This document shows positions 21,934-31,067 of a stretch of 64,000 bases of DNA, one piece after another. A program made the position numbers and the translations under genes. The notes under the pieces are model-generated. The model ran no database searches. It worked only from the letters and a program-made list of their open reading frames with translations, and was not told the DNA's origin. Location of the stretch: the NCBI GenBank assembly GCA_045642085.1, contig JAZUIF010000115.1:1-64000 (forward strand), in the 5' to 3' direction. Position 1 is the first letter of the stretch, and each line of letters begins with the position of its first letter. Source of the stretch: UBA1723 sp045642085. Lineage in GTDB: Bacteria > Bacteroidota > Bacteroidia > Bacteroidales > Paludibacteraceae.

Positions 21934-24039
21934 ATGCAAAATATGAGGTTTAAGAGTTTTGATAGAATTGCAAAATGGGCATGGATGACGTTGGTGTCGT
22001 TCATTTTTGCAGTGTCTGTTGAGGCTCAAACGATTGATTCTTTGGAAACTATCCAACTTGATGAGATGGTAATATCGGGTTCGGCTGCACCAAGGGTTGA
22101 GGTGGCGACGTTACCTGTTGTCAGTGTTTCTCCTGGTGAGCTCAGTCTACACATGGGGCATAGTCTGATGGATGCTCTTTCTCATACGGAGGGTGTACAG
22201 TCTATGGATATTGGAGTGGGATTTAGCAAACCGATGATTCGAGGATTGGGTTTTCAACGTGTGGTGGTGACGGAGAATGGAGTGAAGCAGGAAGGACAGC
22301 AGTGGGGTGCGGACCATGGATTGGAGATAGACGCTTTCCACGTTGACGGAGTGAGAGTGGTGAAGGGTCCGGCTTCGGTCTTATATGGAAGTGATGCTAT
22401 GGGAGGCGTGATAGAGATTTTACCGACGAAGATTCCTTTAAGAGATACGTTGTATGGAGAGTGTTTGGCTCAGCATCAAAGTGTAAGCACAGGGTTGAGT
22501 GGGTCGGCGATGCTCGCATGGAAAAAGAGTCGCGTCTTCTCTCAAATACGTTATACGGAGCGACATTGGGGCGACTATTATGTCCCAGCCGACAGCTTTA
22601 CCTATCTGACTATGCGTCTTCCAATTATAGGTAGACGGTTGAAGAATACCGCTGGCATTGAGCGAAGTGGAAATGGCTTGATTGCGTATCGTTGTAAAAA
22701 GTATGAAGGTCGCCTGAATTTCAGTGATAATTATCAGAAATCAGGATTTTTCAGTGGTGCACATGGCATCCCCGACCATAATAATCTCCAGCCGGACGAT
22801 AGCAGATGGAATATCGATTTGCCGTATAGTGTGGTCAACCATTTGAAAGTGTCAAGCAATAACAGGTGGACGACGGATAAATTCCAGACGACGTTTGTTT
22901 GGACCTATCAACGTAATCATCGTGAGGAGTGGAGCCGATTCCATACGCATGTGGTGGGGCAACAGGCTCCGGAGGTGGATCCTGATAAAGAGTTGATGCT
23001 TGACTTACAGACTGTTTCATCGAAATTGCAATTACGTCTGACTCATTCCGATGTTTGGGAACATTACGTCGGAATCTCCTCTATGTGGCAGAAAAATGGA
23101 ATTGGCGGATATGGTTTTCTGATTCCTTCTTATCGTAGAAGTGAATATGGAGTCTATTATCTTGCCAACTATACGCTGAATAATACATGGGTGCTGAATG
23201 CGAGTGCCCGCTATGATATCGGACATATTCAAACAAATGAGCATGGTAGTGATGTTGGGGCTGTAGATCGAAATTTCAACGATTATTCGTTGGCTTTAGG
23301 TGCTGCGTTTTCTCCGACATCGCAACAGAAATGGCATCTTTCGTTTGGACGAGCCTACCGTCTACCTTCTGCTAATGAGTTGACTTCCAACGGTGTGCAT
23401 CATGGTGCTTTCAGACATGAATTAGGAGATAGTAGTTTAGTTGGTGAACGGGGATGGCAGGCAGACGTCTCTTACTCATTTCAAAACAAGAGATGGGATT
23501 TGTCAGTTTCCCCGTTTTTTAGTTACTATCCTCATTTCATCTCACTTCATCCGACAGGAAGATGGTCGGAGTTGCCAGACGCGGGGCAAATCTATCAATA
23601 TGTCGACGCAAGGGCTACATTTTGTGGAGGAGAGGCACGTGTGAAGGTGAAACTTGTGCGTGACTTTTATTATGAATTCTCTGGAGAATATGTCAACTCC
23701 TTTGATTACGATTCGCATACAGCCACTCCATTCTCACCTCCTGCGTCAATGCGCAATACGTTAAGTTGGGAGGCAAAACGATGGCAGACTTATGCGGAGT
23801 GTCATAGTGTGGCGTCGCAAAAACGTGTTTGCCATAATGAGGATGAGACTCCTGGATACAATTTGATGAATGTAGGTGGAAAGGTGGATTTTCCGATGGA
23901 TAAGCGTAATTTGTCGTTTCTTGTGAATGTGCGTAATTTGCTAAACACCTTCTATCTTAATCATCTGAATTTTTACAGGAAAATCGATTTGCCAGAATCG
24001 GGAATCGATATTCAAACCACTATTCGCTTGAATTTTTAA
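21934..24039 (+). CDS. TonB-dependent outer membrane receptor, probably for zinc
   Basis: A 701-residue receptor. A signal peptide (hydrophobic LVSFIFAVSVEA) precedes the plug domain (TLPVVSVSPGELSLHMGHSL, the PMIRGLGFQRVVV strand, GPASVLYGSDAMGGVIEI). A 22-strand-type barrel follows and ends in the aromatic-terminal strand TIRLNF. The plug and an extracellular-type loop contain His/Asp groups (GAHGIPDHNN) that could bind metal. It is controlled by the adjacent Fur-family boxes and is followed 11 bases later by a His-rich lipoprotein, so a ZnuD-like zinc-uptake role is inferred. Confidence 0.85.
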   Translation: MQNMRFKSFDRIAKWAWMTLVSFIFAVSVEAQTIDSLETIQLDEMVISGSAAPRVEVATLPVVSVSPGELSLHMGHSLMDALSHTEGVQSMDIGVGFSKPMIRGLGFQRVVVTENGVKQEGQQWGADHGLEIDAFHVDGVRVVKGPASVLYGSDAMGGVIEILPTKIPLRDTLYGECLAQHQSVSTGLSGSAMLAWKKSRVFSQIRYTERHWGDYYVPADSFTYLTMRLPIIGRRLKNTAGIERSGNGLIAYRCKKYEGRLNFSDNYQKSGFFSGAHGIPDHNNLQPDDSRWNIDLPYSVVNHLKVSSNNRWTTDKFQTTFVWTYQRNHREEWSRFHTHVVGQQAPEVDPDKELMLDLQTVSSKLQLRLTHSDVWEHYVGISSMWQKNGIGGYGFLIPSYRRSEYGVYYLANYTLNNTWVLNASARYDIGHIQTNEHGSDVGAVDRNFNDYSLALGAAFSPTSQQKWHLSFGRAYRLPSANELTSNGVHHGAFRHELGDSSLVGERGWQADVSYSFQNKRWDLSVSPFFSYYPHFISLHPTGRWSELPDAGQIYQYVDARATFCGGEARVKVKLVRDFYYEFSGEYVNSFDYDSHTATPFSPPASMRNTLSWEAKRWQTYAECHSVASQKRVCHNEDETPGYNLMNVGGKVDFPMDKRNLSFLVNVRNLLNTFYLNHLNFYRKIDLPESGIDIQTTIRLNF

Positions 24040-24049
24040 TTTTATATAT

Positions 24050-24535
24050 ATGAAAAAAAGTTTTTTCTTGTTGGCGGCTTCCCTTGTTATGGGATATTCA
24101 TTTTCTGCTTGTTCGGATGACGACGCAGATACAACAAAGCCAGAGATTCAGTTGCATGAACCAGAAAATGGAGACTCACTTTTGATTGGAGCTAATGTTC
24201 ATTTCGAGGCGGATTTCTCTGATAATGAAGCGTTGGGTAGCTATTTGGTAGAGATTCACAACAATTTTGACGGTCATGGTCATTCTGCTTCTACACGTGC
24301 TGATGAACCTTTCTCATTCAAAAAATCTTATGATTTGGGTGGACTTCGCAACTCTCATGTTCATCATCACGACATTGTGATACCTGAGAATGCTACTCTT
24401 GGAGCATATCATTTGGTGGTATATTGCACGGATGCTGCAGGCAATCAATCGTTGGTAGCTCGAGATATCGTTCTTTCTCATGATGCGGCAGAGCACGAGC
24501 ACGAGCACGAACACGAACACGATCATGAGGATTAA
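24050..24535 (+). CDS. His-rich DUF4625 lipoprotein
   Basis: A 161-residue lipoprotein (signal ending FSACSD, Cys20). The body is an immunoglobulin-like domain of the DUF4625 type (TTKPEIQLHEPENGD, VEIHNNFDGHGH, GAYHLVVYCTDAAGNQS). Histidine clusters (GHGH, HVHHHD) and a C-terminal run of alternating His and Glu/Asp suggest metal binding at the cell surface. It shares an operon with the TonB-dependent receptor and is followed by a strong terminator. It probably captures zinc for the receptor. Confidence 0.85.
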   Translation: MKKSFFLLAASLVMGYSFSACSDDDADTTKPEIQLHEPENGDSLLIGANVHFEADFSDNEALGSYLVEIHNNFDGHGHSASTRADEPFSFKKSYDLGGLRNSHVHHHDIVIPENATLGAYHLVVYCTDAAGNQSLVARDIVLSHDAAEHEHEHEHEHDHED

Positions 24536-24550
24536 TCCTTTTCCTCTTCC

Positions 24551-24584
24551 AACAAGCTGATTTCTTTCAATCAGCTTGTTTTTG
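24551..24584 (+). terminator. Intrinsic terminator of the receptor operon
   Basis: AACAAGCTGATT and AATCAGCTTGTT form a perfect 12-pair stem with a six-base loop, followed by TTT. Confidence 0.88.
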
Positions 24585-24661
24585 ATTTTATTGTTGATGA
24601 AGGAAATTGTGAATACAAAACGATTATATTATATTTGCATTGTTGTCAATATTAATGGCAT

Positions 24662-24781
24662 TTATATACGAGTTGTCCAACACACGCTTTTTTTTATACG
24701 CTCGCCCTACGGGCTCGCGTTGGTGGAGAGGTTAGGGCGTTCCGCCCTTAACAATCCTCATTTTGGACAACTGCCATATAA
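24662..24781. mobile_element. MITE-like repeat with AGTTGTCCAA terminal inverted repeats
   Basis: A 120-base non-coding element with ends TTATATACGAGTTGTCCAA and TTGGACAACTGCCATATAA (imperfect inverted repeats with a perfect 10-base core). The internal hairpin is ACGCTCGCCCTACGGGCTCG. A second copy lies at 63503-63638 and core-only copies at 29940-30002 and 63042-63088. No transposase is encoded. Confidence 0.75.
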
Positions 24782-24816
24782 TTTCCATATTAATTTGTTA
24801 AATACAGAGGGTGTCT

Positions 24817-26664
24817 ATGACTGAATTAGAAATTGAAATAAAGAAATATGCAGATGCGTACTATCAGGGAAATGAACTTATCAGCGACTCTGATTATGAT
24901 GCTTTAATCGCTAAACTTAAGAAAGAACAGCCTGATTCCAAACTTTTGAATGATGTAGTAGGTAGTGATCTAAAAGGTGTTTCCACTAAATATAAACTTG
25001 ATGCCACTATGGGTACACTTGAGAAGTGTAACACTGATGAGGAGATGGCAGAGTGGTGGAGCAAGCATCCACATGATAATTTGATCGCCGAGCTAAAAAT
25101 CGATGGTAATGGACAGTTGTTGACTTACGAGCATGGTAAGTTGGCTTATGTTCGTTCTCGTGGAGATGGCGAGTATGGCGACGATACCACAGCTAATGTT
25201 TCAAAAGTGCAAGGTGTGCCTACACAGTTGTCTGCAGATTTCAATGGCAGTATTCGTGGTGAGGTGGTCATGTTCCGTTCTGTGTTTGAAAAACATTTCC
25301 CGGAGGGTAAGAATCCAAGAAACATGGCAGCCGGAATCATCAAACGTCTTGATGGTAAAGATTGTGAAAAACTTAATTTTATAGCCTACGACCTTTTCGA
25401 CAAGGACAACAAATTTGATGTTTCTGAATCAGGCAAACTGGCATTTCTAAAAGAAAATGGATTTGACATTCCACGTTATGAAACCAATCCTACGCTTGAT
25501 GGTCTAAAGAAATGGAAAGATTCTCTTGATCCTAATGGTGAGATTCCGTGTGATGGTATTGTTATCAAGCAGAATGTAGTCAGCAAAGAAGATTTGATGC
25601 GTCACACTCCGCTTAATAATGTGGCTTACAAACCTAATTGTCAGTCTGCGGTCACTACAGTCAAACGTATCGTTTGGCAGCTTAGGGGCAAGTACTTTGG
25701 TCCTGTGGCTGAGGTTGAACCTGTGGAGTTGGAGGGGACAACGGTATCTAAAGCCAGTCTGGCTAACGTTAATATTATGAATGAGTTGGGTGTGTATGAG
25801 GGTGCTGAGGTCATCATGACGAAGCATGGACTTATAATCCCACAGATTGATAAAGTGTTGCATCCTAAGCAGAATGCCTTTGTTGTACCGTCGACTTGCC
25901 CTGTATGTGGAGGCGACGTGGAGGTAAACAGCTCCGGAATTCCAGTTTGTACTAATCCTGCATGCCCTAAGAAGGTTGGCCATCGCTACGGACGACTATT
26001 CAAAGTGTTCGGAGTGAAGGGTGCTGGAGAAGCTTTCCTTAAAAATTTGGAGGACGAAAGCTTGCCAGTGGAAGATTTCTTGGCTATGTGTATGTCTGAT
26101 GACAAGAGTATTCTAAACAAATATGCTGGCGGATTGAATGGAGAAAAAATCTACGCCCAGATGCGAGATGCGTTAGCTCAGCCAATCACAGCGTCACAGT
26201 TCTTGGCGACATTCGACTTGAAGTTGTTTGATGAGAAGAAACTTAACCAGTTGGGACGTAAGTCTCTTGACGATATTTTATCTCTAAAGTATGAGGAGAT
26301 TGTCGCTATTGATGGATATGCCGACACTACAGCCAACGCATTGCTTGAGTTTTTAGACTCTTATTCAAGCGAAATCGAAGCTTTGAGGAAGTTCTTCATA
26401 TTCAAGGATGTCAACGAAATGGAAGCTGATGAAAGCTCAGAATCTTTACCAAGTGTTTGTTTCACAGGTGCTTGCCCAGGCTATTCACGTGGTCAGCTTA
26501 CGGAGATGGCAAAAGGCAAGTATGATGTGAAGGATGCGGTCACTAAGGATTTGAGTATATTGGTATGTGCTGATCCTAATTCAGGAAGTTCAAAACTGCA
26601 GAAGGCAGCAAAGAATGGAACAAAACTGATGTCGTACGACGAATTCTTGGCGACGTTGGCATGA
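24817..26664 (+). CDS. NAD-dependent DNA ligase, compact form
   Basis: A 615-residue ligase with the start set at ATG 24817; a GTG six bases upstream is also possible. An Ia-like N terminus with YADAYY is followed by the adenylation motif AELKIDG (Lys94), the RSRGDGEYGDDTT motif, an OB fold, and a four-Cys zinc finger (CPVCGG...CTNPACP). A shortened helix-hairpin-helix part and a C-terminal BRCT domain (VCFTGACPGYSRGQL) complete it. It is shorter than standard LigA (about 670 residues) and has KIDG in place of the usual KFDG or KVDG, so it may be an additional, phage-like ligase rather than the essential one. It abuts the convergent Ogt-like gene with no spacer. Confidence 0.83.
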   Translation: MTELEIEIKKYADAYYQGNELISDSDYDALIAKLKKEQPDSKLLNDVVGSDLKGVSTKYKLDATMGTLEKCNTDEEMAEWWSKHPHDNLIAELKIDGNGQLLTYEHGKLAYVRSRGDGEYGDDTTANVSKVQGVPTQLSADFNGSIRGEVVMFRSVFEKHFPEGKNPRNMAAGIIKRLDGKDCEKLNFIAYDLFDKDNKFDVSESGKLAFLKENGFDIPRYETNPTLDGLKKWKDSLDPNGEIPCDGIVIKQNVVSKEDLMRHTPLNNVAYKPNCQSAVTTVKRIVWQLRGKYFGPVAEVEPVELEGTTVSKASLANVNIMNELGVYEGAEVIMTKHGLIIPQIDKVLHPKQNAFVVPSTCPVCGGDVEVNSSGIPVCTNPACPKKVGHRYGRLFKVFGVKGAGEAFLKNLEDESLPVEDFLAMCMSDDKSILNKYAGGLNGEKIYAQMRDALAQPITASQFLATFDLKLFDEKKLNQLGRKSLDDILSLKYEEIVAIDGYADTTANALLEFLDSYSSEIEALRKFFIFKDVNEMEADESSESLPSVCFTGACPGYSRGQLTEMAKGKYDVKDAVTKDLSILVCADPNSGSSKLQKAAKNGTKLMSYDEFLATLA

Positions 26665-26973
26665 TTAGTTGTGGAGTGAACTCTCTTCCTTCAGCAATTT
26701 GATCTTTTTTTCAATCATATCACCTTCACGTTGACCGTGAAAGCCTCCGATGGATCCGTCGGAGGCTATGACTCTGTGGCATGGCACTTCTGGTGCGAAA
26801 GGATTCCGTTTTAGAGCCTGACCGATGGCCTGCGCACTACGGCAACCGATTCTCTGTCCAAGTTCCTTGTAGGAGATGGTCTCTCCACGTGGCACTTCCA
26901 GCAATGCCAAGTAAACCTTGCGTTGAAACTCAGTGATGGATTTGTCGTTTATTACACGTTCGCGAATGGTCAT
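26665..26973 (-). CDS. Methylated-DNA-protein cysteine methyltransferase-like protein
   Basis: A 102-residue single-domain member of the Ogt/MGMT family. The helix-turn-helix with GETISYKELGQRIGCRSAQAIGQAL and the active-site motif PCHR (Cys65) are present. The protein lacks the N-terminal ribonuclease-H-like domain of Ada/Ogt, as in the short form common in bacteria. Because the acceptor cysteine is kept, it is a methyltransferase-type protein rather than a tryptophan-type ATL. It forms a same-strand pair with the GNAT gene. Confidence 0.85.
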   Translation of the reverse strand: MTIRERVINDKSITEFQRKVYLALLEVPRGETISYKELGQRIGCRSAQAIGQALKRNPFAPEVPCHRVIASDGSIGGFHGQREGDMIEKKIKLLKEESSLHN

Positions 26974-26982
26974 GGAGGAGAA

Positions 26983-27507
26983 TTAATGCATTGATTTATA
27001 AACCGTCTCGACGACGCGTCGTTGACATTCCGCAAGATTGTCAAGAGGTTTGGTTGAAATCAACTGTAGGACGCAAGTGGAGTAGGTGTGGCAGGCGTTT
27101 AGGATTTCTGGATTTTCCGTCTCGACGTGGAATCCATTACGCTTATAAAACTCGATTCGTCTGGAATTCATCTCGTTGATGGGCCTCTCCACTTCACCGA
27201 TTATCGGAAGTTCCGACTCCGCTTGGAGAAGATGCAACGTCTTGCCGCCCAACCCTTTATTTCGCTTCTCTTCCTCTACCGCAAGGTAGAGAAGATAGCG
27301 GCAGACACCAAGGTCCCAGATTACAGCCATGCCTGCAAAATCCCCGTCGTCGACAATAGCGTTGAACGTCATCTTCGGACAGTTGTCTATCATTGCCAAG
27401 AACTTATCTGTCTCAGTCCTCTCGTCTGCAGGAAAAGCCGATTCATAAAGTTGTGCCGCGCGGGCAATCAACGGATCTTTAGATGAATGAATTTTGATTA
27501 GTTCCAT
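26983..27507 (-). CDS. GNAT-family N-acetyltransferase
   Basis: A 174-residue GNAT protein. The acetyl-CoA loop appears in EEEKRNKGLGGKTLHLLQ, followed by the C-terminal NSRRIEFYKRNGF motif, both typical of the fold. An N-terminal segment (ARAAQLYESAFPADERT) is often seen in GNATs with small-molecule substrates. The substrate is unknown. It lies nine bases upstream of the Ogt-like gene and divides it from the AraC regulator gene. Confidence 0.8.
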   Translation of the reverse strand: MELIKIHSSKDPLIARAAQLYESAFPADERTETDKFLAMIDNCPKMTFNAIVDDGDFAGMAVIWDLGVCRYLLYLAVEEEKRNKGLGGKTLHLLQAESELPIIGEVERPINEMNSRRIEFYKRNGFHVETENPEILNACHTYSTCVLQLISTKPLDNLAECQRRVVETVYKSMH

Positions 27508-27544
27508 GAATACTAATTTTATATATGCAAAGGTAGTGAAAACT

Positions 27545-28429
27545 TTATTTACCCCTATATTCCTGAGGTGTCATTCCAAGGTGTTGCTTCACATACTGAC
27601 TGAAAAAGGAGAAGTTGGAGAAACAGTATTTGATGGCTATTTGCTGAATTGGAATATCCGTGAGTTTCAAATCAAGCTTTATTTGTTGCATTGCATGTTT
27701 ATTGATGACGTCAAGAGCACGATTTCCGCTTTTCTCCTTTATCACTTTCGATAGATGTTTGGGTGTAATGCACAGACGGTCAGCGTAGAAAGTGACGGTC
27801 CTGTGGCGACCTCCATCCTCATTCAAATATTTGAGAAAATCTTTGAAAATCGTGTCTGCTCTGCTTGTTTGATCGTTATTGTTTGTCGTGTCTTCTTGTA
27901 GACGCAATGGTTTGCAACATTGATTGAGCACTTCAAACAGCAGAGTGCTGAAAAGATGGTAGATGGTGTTGCTCCTGAATGTTAGGTTTGGATCACTCCC
28001 TCTCTGACGTAACATATTGAGCAATACGAAGATATTTTCGTCTGCTTCATTTTCTGTAAAATGGATCAGTGGATGAAACTCTCCCTCCAACACTTTTGAT
28101 AAATTATGTCGTGCTGGCAGAATAAAGTCGACAATATGAGGAGAATAGAACAGTACCCAAGCTTGGCAGTCGCTGCTGCTCAACACTTGAAGCACTGGCT
28201 GGTGAGGCTTACATAGAAAAGCGTCGCCTGCAGTCATCTGCTTGTTTTCATCAGAAATCGTCAGTTGCATATTGCCTTTTATGCAAATAAACAATATGAG
28301 CATTTCCGATTGGAACGCTCCATTGATATATGGAACTTTTGAGAGATTGTCGACAAGTGCGAAGTCGTCTTCCAAACAAATAACGCCTGGAGTTGTCGAA
28401 AGAATGTTGGGTGTGATGTTGTTTACCAT
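27545..28429 (-). CDS. AraC-family regulator of the divergent efflux operon
   Basis: A 294-residue regulator with an N-terminal cupin-like sensing region and a C-terminal double helix-turn-helix (TFYADRLCITPKHLSKVIKEKSG and IAIKYCFSNFSFFSQYVKQHLGMTPQEYR). It is transcribed divergently from the TolC/HlyD/MFS operon, which it most likely activates or represses in response to a toxic compound. A direct repeat TCAAACATTA (28543, 28571) upstream of the efflux promoter is a candidate binding site. Confidence 0.87.
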   Translation of the reverse strand: MVNNITPNILSTTPGVICLEDDFALVDNLSKVPYINGAFQSEMLILFICIKGNMQLTISDENKQMTAGDAFLCKPHQPVLQVLSSSDCQAWVLFYSPHIVDFILPARHNLSKVLEGEFHPLIHFTENEADENIFVLLNMLRQRGSDPNLTFRSNTIYHLFSTLLFEVLNQCCKPLRLQEDTTNNNDQTSRADTIFKDFLKYLNEDGGRHRTVTFYADRLCITPKHLSKVIKEKSGNRALDVINKHAMQQIKLDLKLTDIPIQQIAIKYCFSNFSFFSQYVKQHLGMTPQEYRGK

Positions 28430-28542
28430 ATAGCAAAGATAAACAAAATTGTTGTAAAAAGAATGTTGTATTTTGCTTGTGATGTTTTATTTGACTTATT
28501 GTCGCGTTTGATAAAATAGTTGAATAGCTAAATTGCGAAGTT

Positions 28543-28600
28543 TCAAACATTATCTGCCGAAAATCGTAAATCAAACATTAATGTGAAGCCTTTACCTTTG
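28543..28600 (+). promoter_or_regulatory. Direct-repeat operator and -7 element of the efflux operon
   Basis: TCAAACATTA occurs at 28543-28552 and 28571-28580 (28-base period), followed by TACCTTTG at 28593-28600, a consensus -7 element, 26 bases ahead of the first gene. Confidence 0.6.
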
Positions 28601-28626
28601 CACTCCGAAATAAAAATGAAGAAATA

Positions 28627-29925
28627 ATGGGAAATAAAACGCTAATGTGGCTGTTGTTGCTTGGCTTGATTACGTCGGCAAATGCACAACGAAAGTTGAG
28701 TATTGATGATTTATTCTCTCTTGTAGAGGAGAACAACAGTCAGCTGAAAAGCGGAAGAATAAGTGTAGAATCAGCTTCACATGGAGTTGCTTCAGCGAAG
28801 AGCAGTCGTTTGCCGGGCGTCAATGCTCAGCTTTCTGGAAGTTTTAATGGTGATGTGGTGATGATGGATCGTGATTTTTCGAATGCTACTTCTTTCAGTC
28901 AGCCTCGCTGGGGCAACTCTTTTGTGGTTGAGGCTCAACAGACCATCTATGCGGGAGGAGCAGTCAACGCTGGAATAAAGTTGGCTGAACTTGCCAAGGA
29001 GATGGAGGAAACAAATCTATCAGGCACTCGTAATAATGTGCGTTTTTCTGCACTTGCACAATATCTTGAACTTATCAAACTTGACAATGCTGTGCATGTG
29101 TATGATGAGAACATCCAGCTGATGAACCATCTTATCGAGCAGGTCAACGCCAAGCGTGACGAGGGTATGGCACTCCGCAATGATATCACTCGATATGAGT
29201 TGCAACTTCAGGAACTTACGTTGGGAAAGCGTAAGGTGGAGGATGCAAGAGTTATTGTCAACCATCAGTTATGCAATGCGTTAGGTTTGGATGACGAGAC
29301 TATTGTTCCTGACATTTCCATCACAGATTTAAAATACAGCCAAGAGGGAGAAGCTCATTGGCAGTCATTATCGTCAACCGAGTCGACGGATTTGAAAAAG
29401 GTAGAGCTGGGGACACAGATGGCAGAGCAGAAACTGAAGATTGCCAAGAGTGACCTGTTGCCAAAAATTGCCCTCGTCGCAGCTGATAATTTCAGTGGAC
29501 CATTCACTTATGATATTCCTCCCGTCGACAAGAATTTCAATATCTGGTATGTGGGAATAGGAGTGCAGTATTCGCTTGGCAATATCTGGAGATCAAACAA
29601 GAAAATCAGTCAGGCAAAATCTGATCTTGAATTGTCAGAGTCGCAGAAATCGGTTGTCGCTGAAATGCTTAACAATAGAATTCAGGAGGCTTACACACTC
29701 TATATGCAGAGTTATGTGGAGCTTGAAACACAGCATAAGAGTGTGGAACTTGCCACTCAAAACTATGATGTCATCAACGAGCGTTATCTCAATTCCTTGG
29801 CTCTTATCACCGATATGCTCGACGCAAGTAATATCAAACTGTCGGCTGAACTTCGTGAGGTCGATGCTTTGGTGAATATTGTGTTCGCTTATCATAAACT
29901 TAAGTTTATAGCTAACAATTTATAA
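28627..29925 (+). CDS. TolC-family outer membrane efflux protein
   Basis: A 432-residue protein with a signal peptide (WLLLLGLITSANAQ) and two repeats of long helices typical of TolC channels (LDLFSLVEENNSQLKSG, and the later SDLLPKIALVAADNF and SQAKSDLELSESQKSV segments). It forms the outer membrane conduit for the HlyD/MFS pair downstream, with which it is co-directional. An internal repeat structure of two structural halves is apparent from the recurrent pattern of coiled helices. Length is usual for the Bacteroidetes type. Confidence 0.88.
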   Translation: MGNKTLMWLLLLGLITSANAQRKLSIDDLFSLVEENNSQLKSGRISVESASHGVASAKSSRLPGVNAQLSGSFNGDVVMMDRDFSNATSFSQPRWGNSFVVEAQQTIYAGGAVNAGIKLAELAKEMEETNLSGTRNNVRFSALAQYLELIKLDNAVHVYDENIQLMNHLIEQVNAKRDEGMALRNDITRYELQLQELTLGKRKVEDARVIVNHQLCNALGLDDETIVPDISITDLKYSQEGEAHWQSLSSTESTDLKKVELGTQMAEQKLKIAKSDLLPKIALVAADNFSGPFTYDIPPVDKNFNIWYVGIGVQYSLGNIWRSNKKISQAKSDLELSESQKSVVAEMLNNRIQEAYTLYMQSYVELETQHKSVELATQNYDVINERYLNSLALITDMLDASNIKLSAELREVDALVNIVFAYHKLKFIANNL

Positions 29926-29939
29926 GAAAATTGTCACTC

Positions 29940-30002
29940 ACCCTTCGAGTTTGCGAATGAGGATGGGAGTTAGGGCGTTCCACCCTTAATAATCCTCGTT
30001 TA
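29940..30002. repeat. Degenerate copy of the GCTCGCCCTACGGGC repeat core
   Basis: The stretch CTCACCCTTCGAGTTTGCG ... TTAGGGCGTTCCACCCTTAA ... ATCCTCG matches the interior of the element at 24662-24781 without its terminal repeats. It sits in the gap between the TolC and HlyD genes. Confidence 0.65.
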
Positions 30003-30038
30003 TTTTAATATTCAACTTAGTCAATAATTTAGAATCAA

Positions 30039-31067
30039 ATGGATAATAAAAAGACGGTAAGATTAGCTTACAACATTATCATCGCAGTGTTGCTGATAAC
30101 AGGAATAGCGATAGTAATCAATAAGTTCGTCCACTTTGGAAATGTGGAGTTTACAGACAATGCCCATATCGAACAGCATATCACTCCAGTCAACACACGA
30201 GTGCCAGGTTTTATCAAGGAGATCCGTTTCGACGAGTTTCAGAAGGTAAGGAAGGGCGATACACTTGTTATCATAGAGGATGCTGAGTTCCGTTTGGCAT
30301 TGGCACAAGCAAGAGCTGGTTTGGCAAACGCACAGGCAGGAAGTTCGGCTACGGGAGCCAGCATCTCCACAACCGCTGCCAATATGGATGTGACAAACTC
30401 TGCTGTGGAGGAGGCGTTGGTGCAGATGGAGAATGCCAAACGTGAGGAGGATCGTTTCGCTGCTTTGCTGAAGAAAGATGCCGTCACACGTCAGCAATAC
30501 GATGCCGTGCATACTGCTTATCTTTCTGCCAAGGCTCGTTACGAGGCGGTGAATAATCAGAAAAGTTCGCTTGCCAGTGTGAAGAATGAGCAAGGACACC
30601 GACTATCACAGTCGCGTGCTGGGATCGAGGCTGCGCGTGCTGCTGTGGAGATGGCTGAACTCAATCTGTCGTACACTGTTATCGTCGCCACAGCTGATGG
30701 AGTGATCGGAAGAAAGGATATCCACGTAGGTCAGTTGGTCAATCCCGGCCAGACAATGTGTTGCATCGTCGACAATTCTGAGAAGTGGGTTGTGGCAAAC
30801 TATCGAGAGACGCAGATGCCTAATATCGCAGTAGGAAGTAAGGTTGATATCACCGTCGACGCTGTACCAGGAGCCAAGTTTGAGGGTGAGGTGGAGCGTA
30901 TAAGTGACGCTACAGGTTCCGCCTACTCGATGATACCACAGGATAACGCTACAGGTAATTTTGTCAAGGTGGAGCAACGCATACCAGTACGTATCAAGTT
31001 TGCTAAGAATGCTGTGTCTGACCGACTTTGCGCAGGCATGAATGTGGAATGTGAAGTGAGATACTGA
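30039..31067 (+). CDS. HlyD/EmrA-type membrane fusion protein
   Basis: A 342-residue periplasmic adaptor with a single N-terminal membrane helix (NIIIAVLLITGIAIVI). The biotinyl-lipoyl-like segment contains ITPVNTRVPGFIKEI and VRKGDTLVIIED, an alpha-hairpin rich in Ala and Gln follows, and the return strand is VVATADGVIGRKDIHVGQLVNPGQ. It links the MFS pump to the TolC channel. The stop codon overlaps the start of the MFS gene, indicating translational coupling. Confidence 0.9.
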   Translation: MDNKKTVRLAYNIIIAVLLITGIAIVINKFVHFGNVEFTDNAHIEQHITPVNTRVPGFIKEIRFDEFQKVRKGDTLVIIEDAEFRLALAQARAGLANAQAGSSATGASISTTAANMDVTNSAVEEALVQMENAKREEDRFAALLKKDAVTRQQYDAVHTAYLSAKARYEAVNNQKSSLASVKNEQGHRLSQSRAGIEAARAAVEMAELNLSYTVIVATADGVIGRKDIHVGQLVNPGQTMCCIVDNSEKWVVANYRETQMPNIAVGSKVDITVDAVPGAKFEGEVERISDATGSAYSMIPQDNATGNFVKVEQRIPVRIKFAKNAVSDRLCAGMNVECEVRY

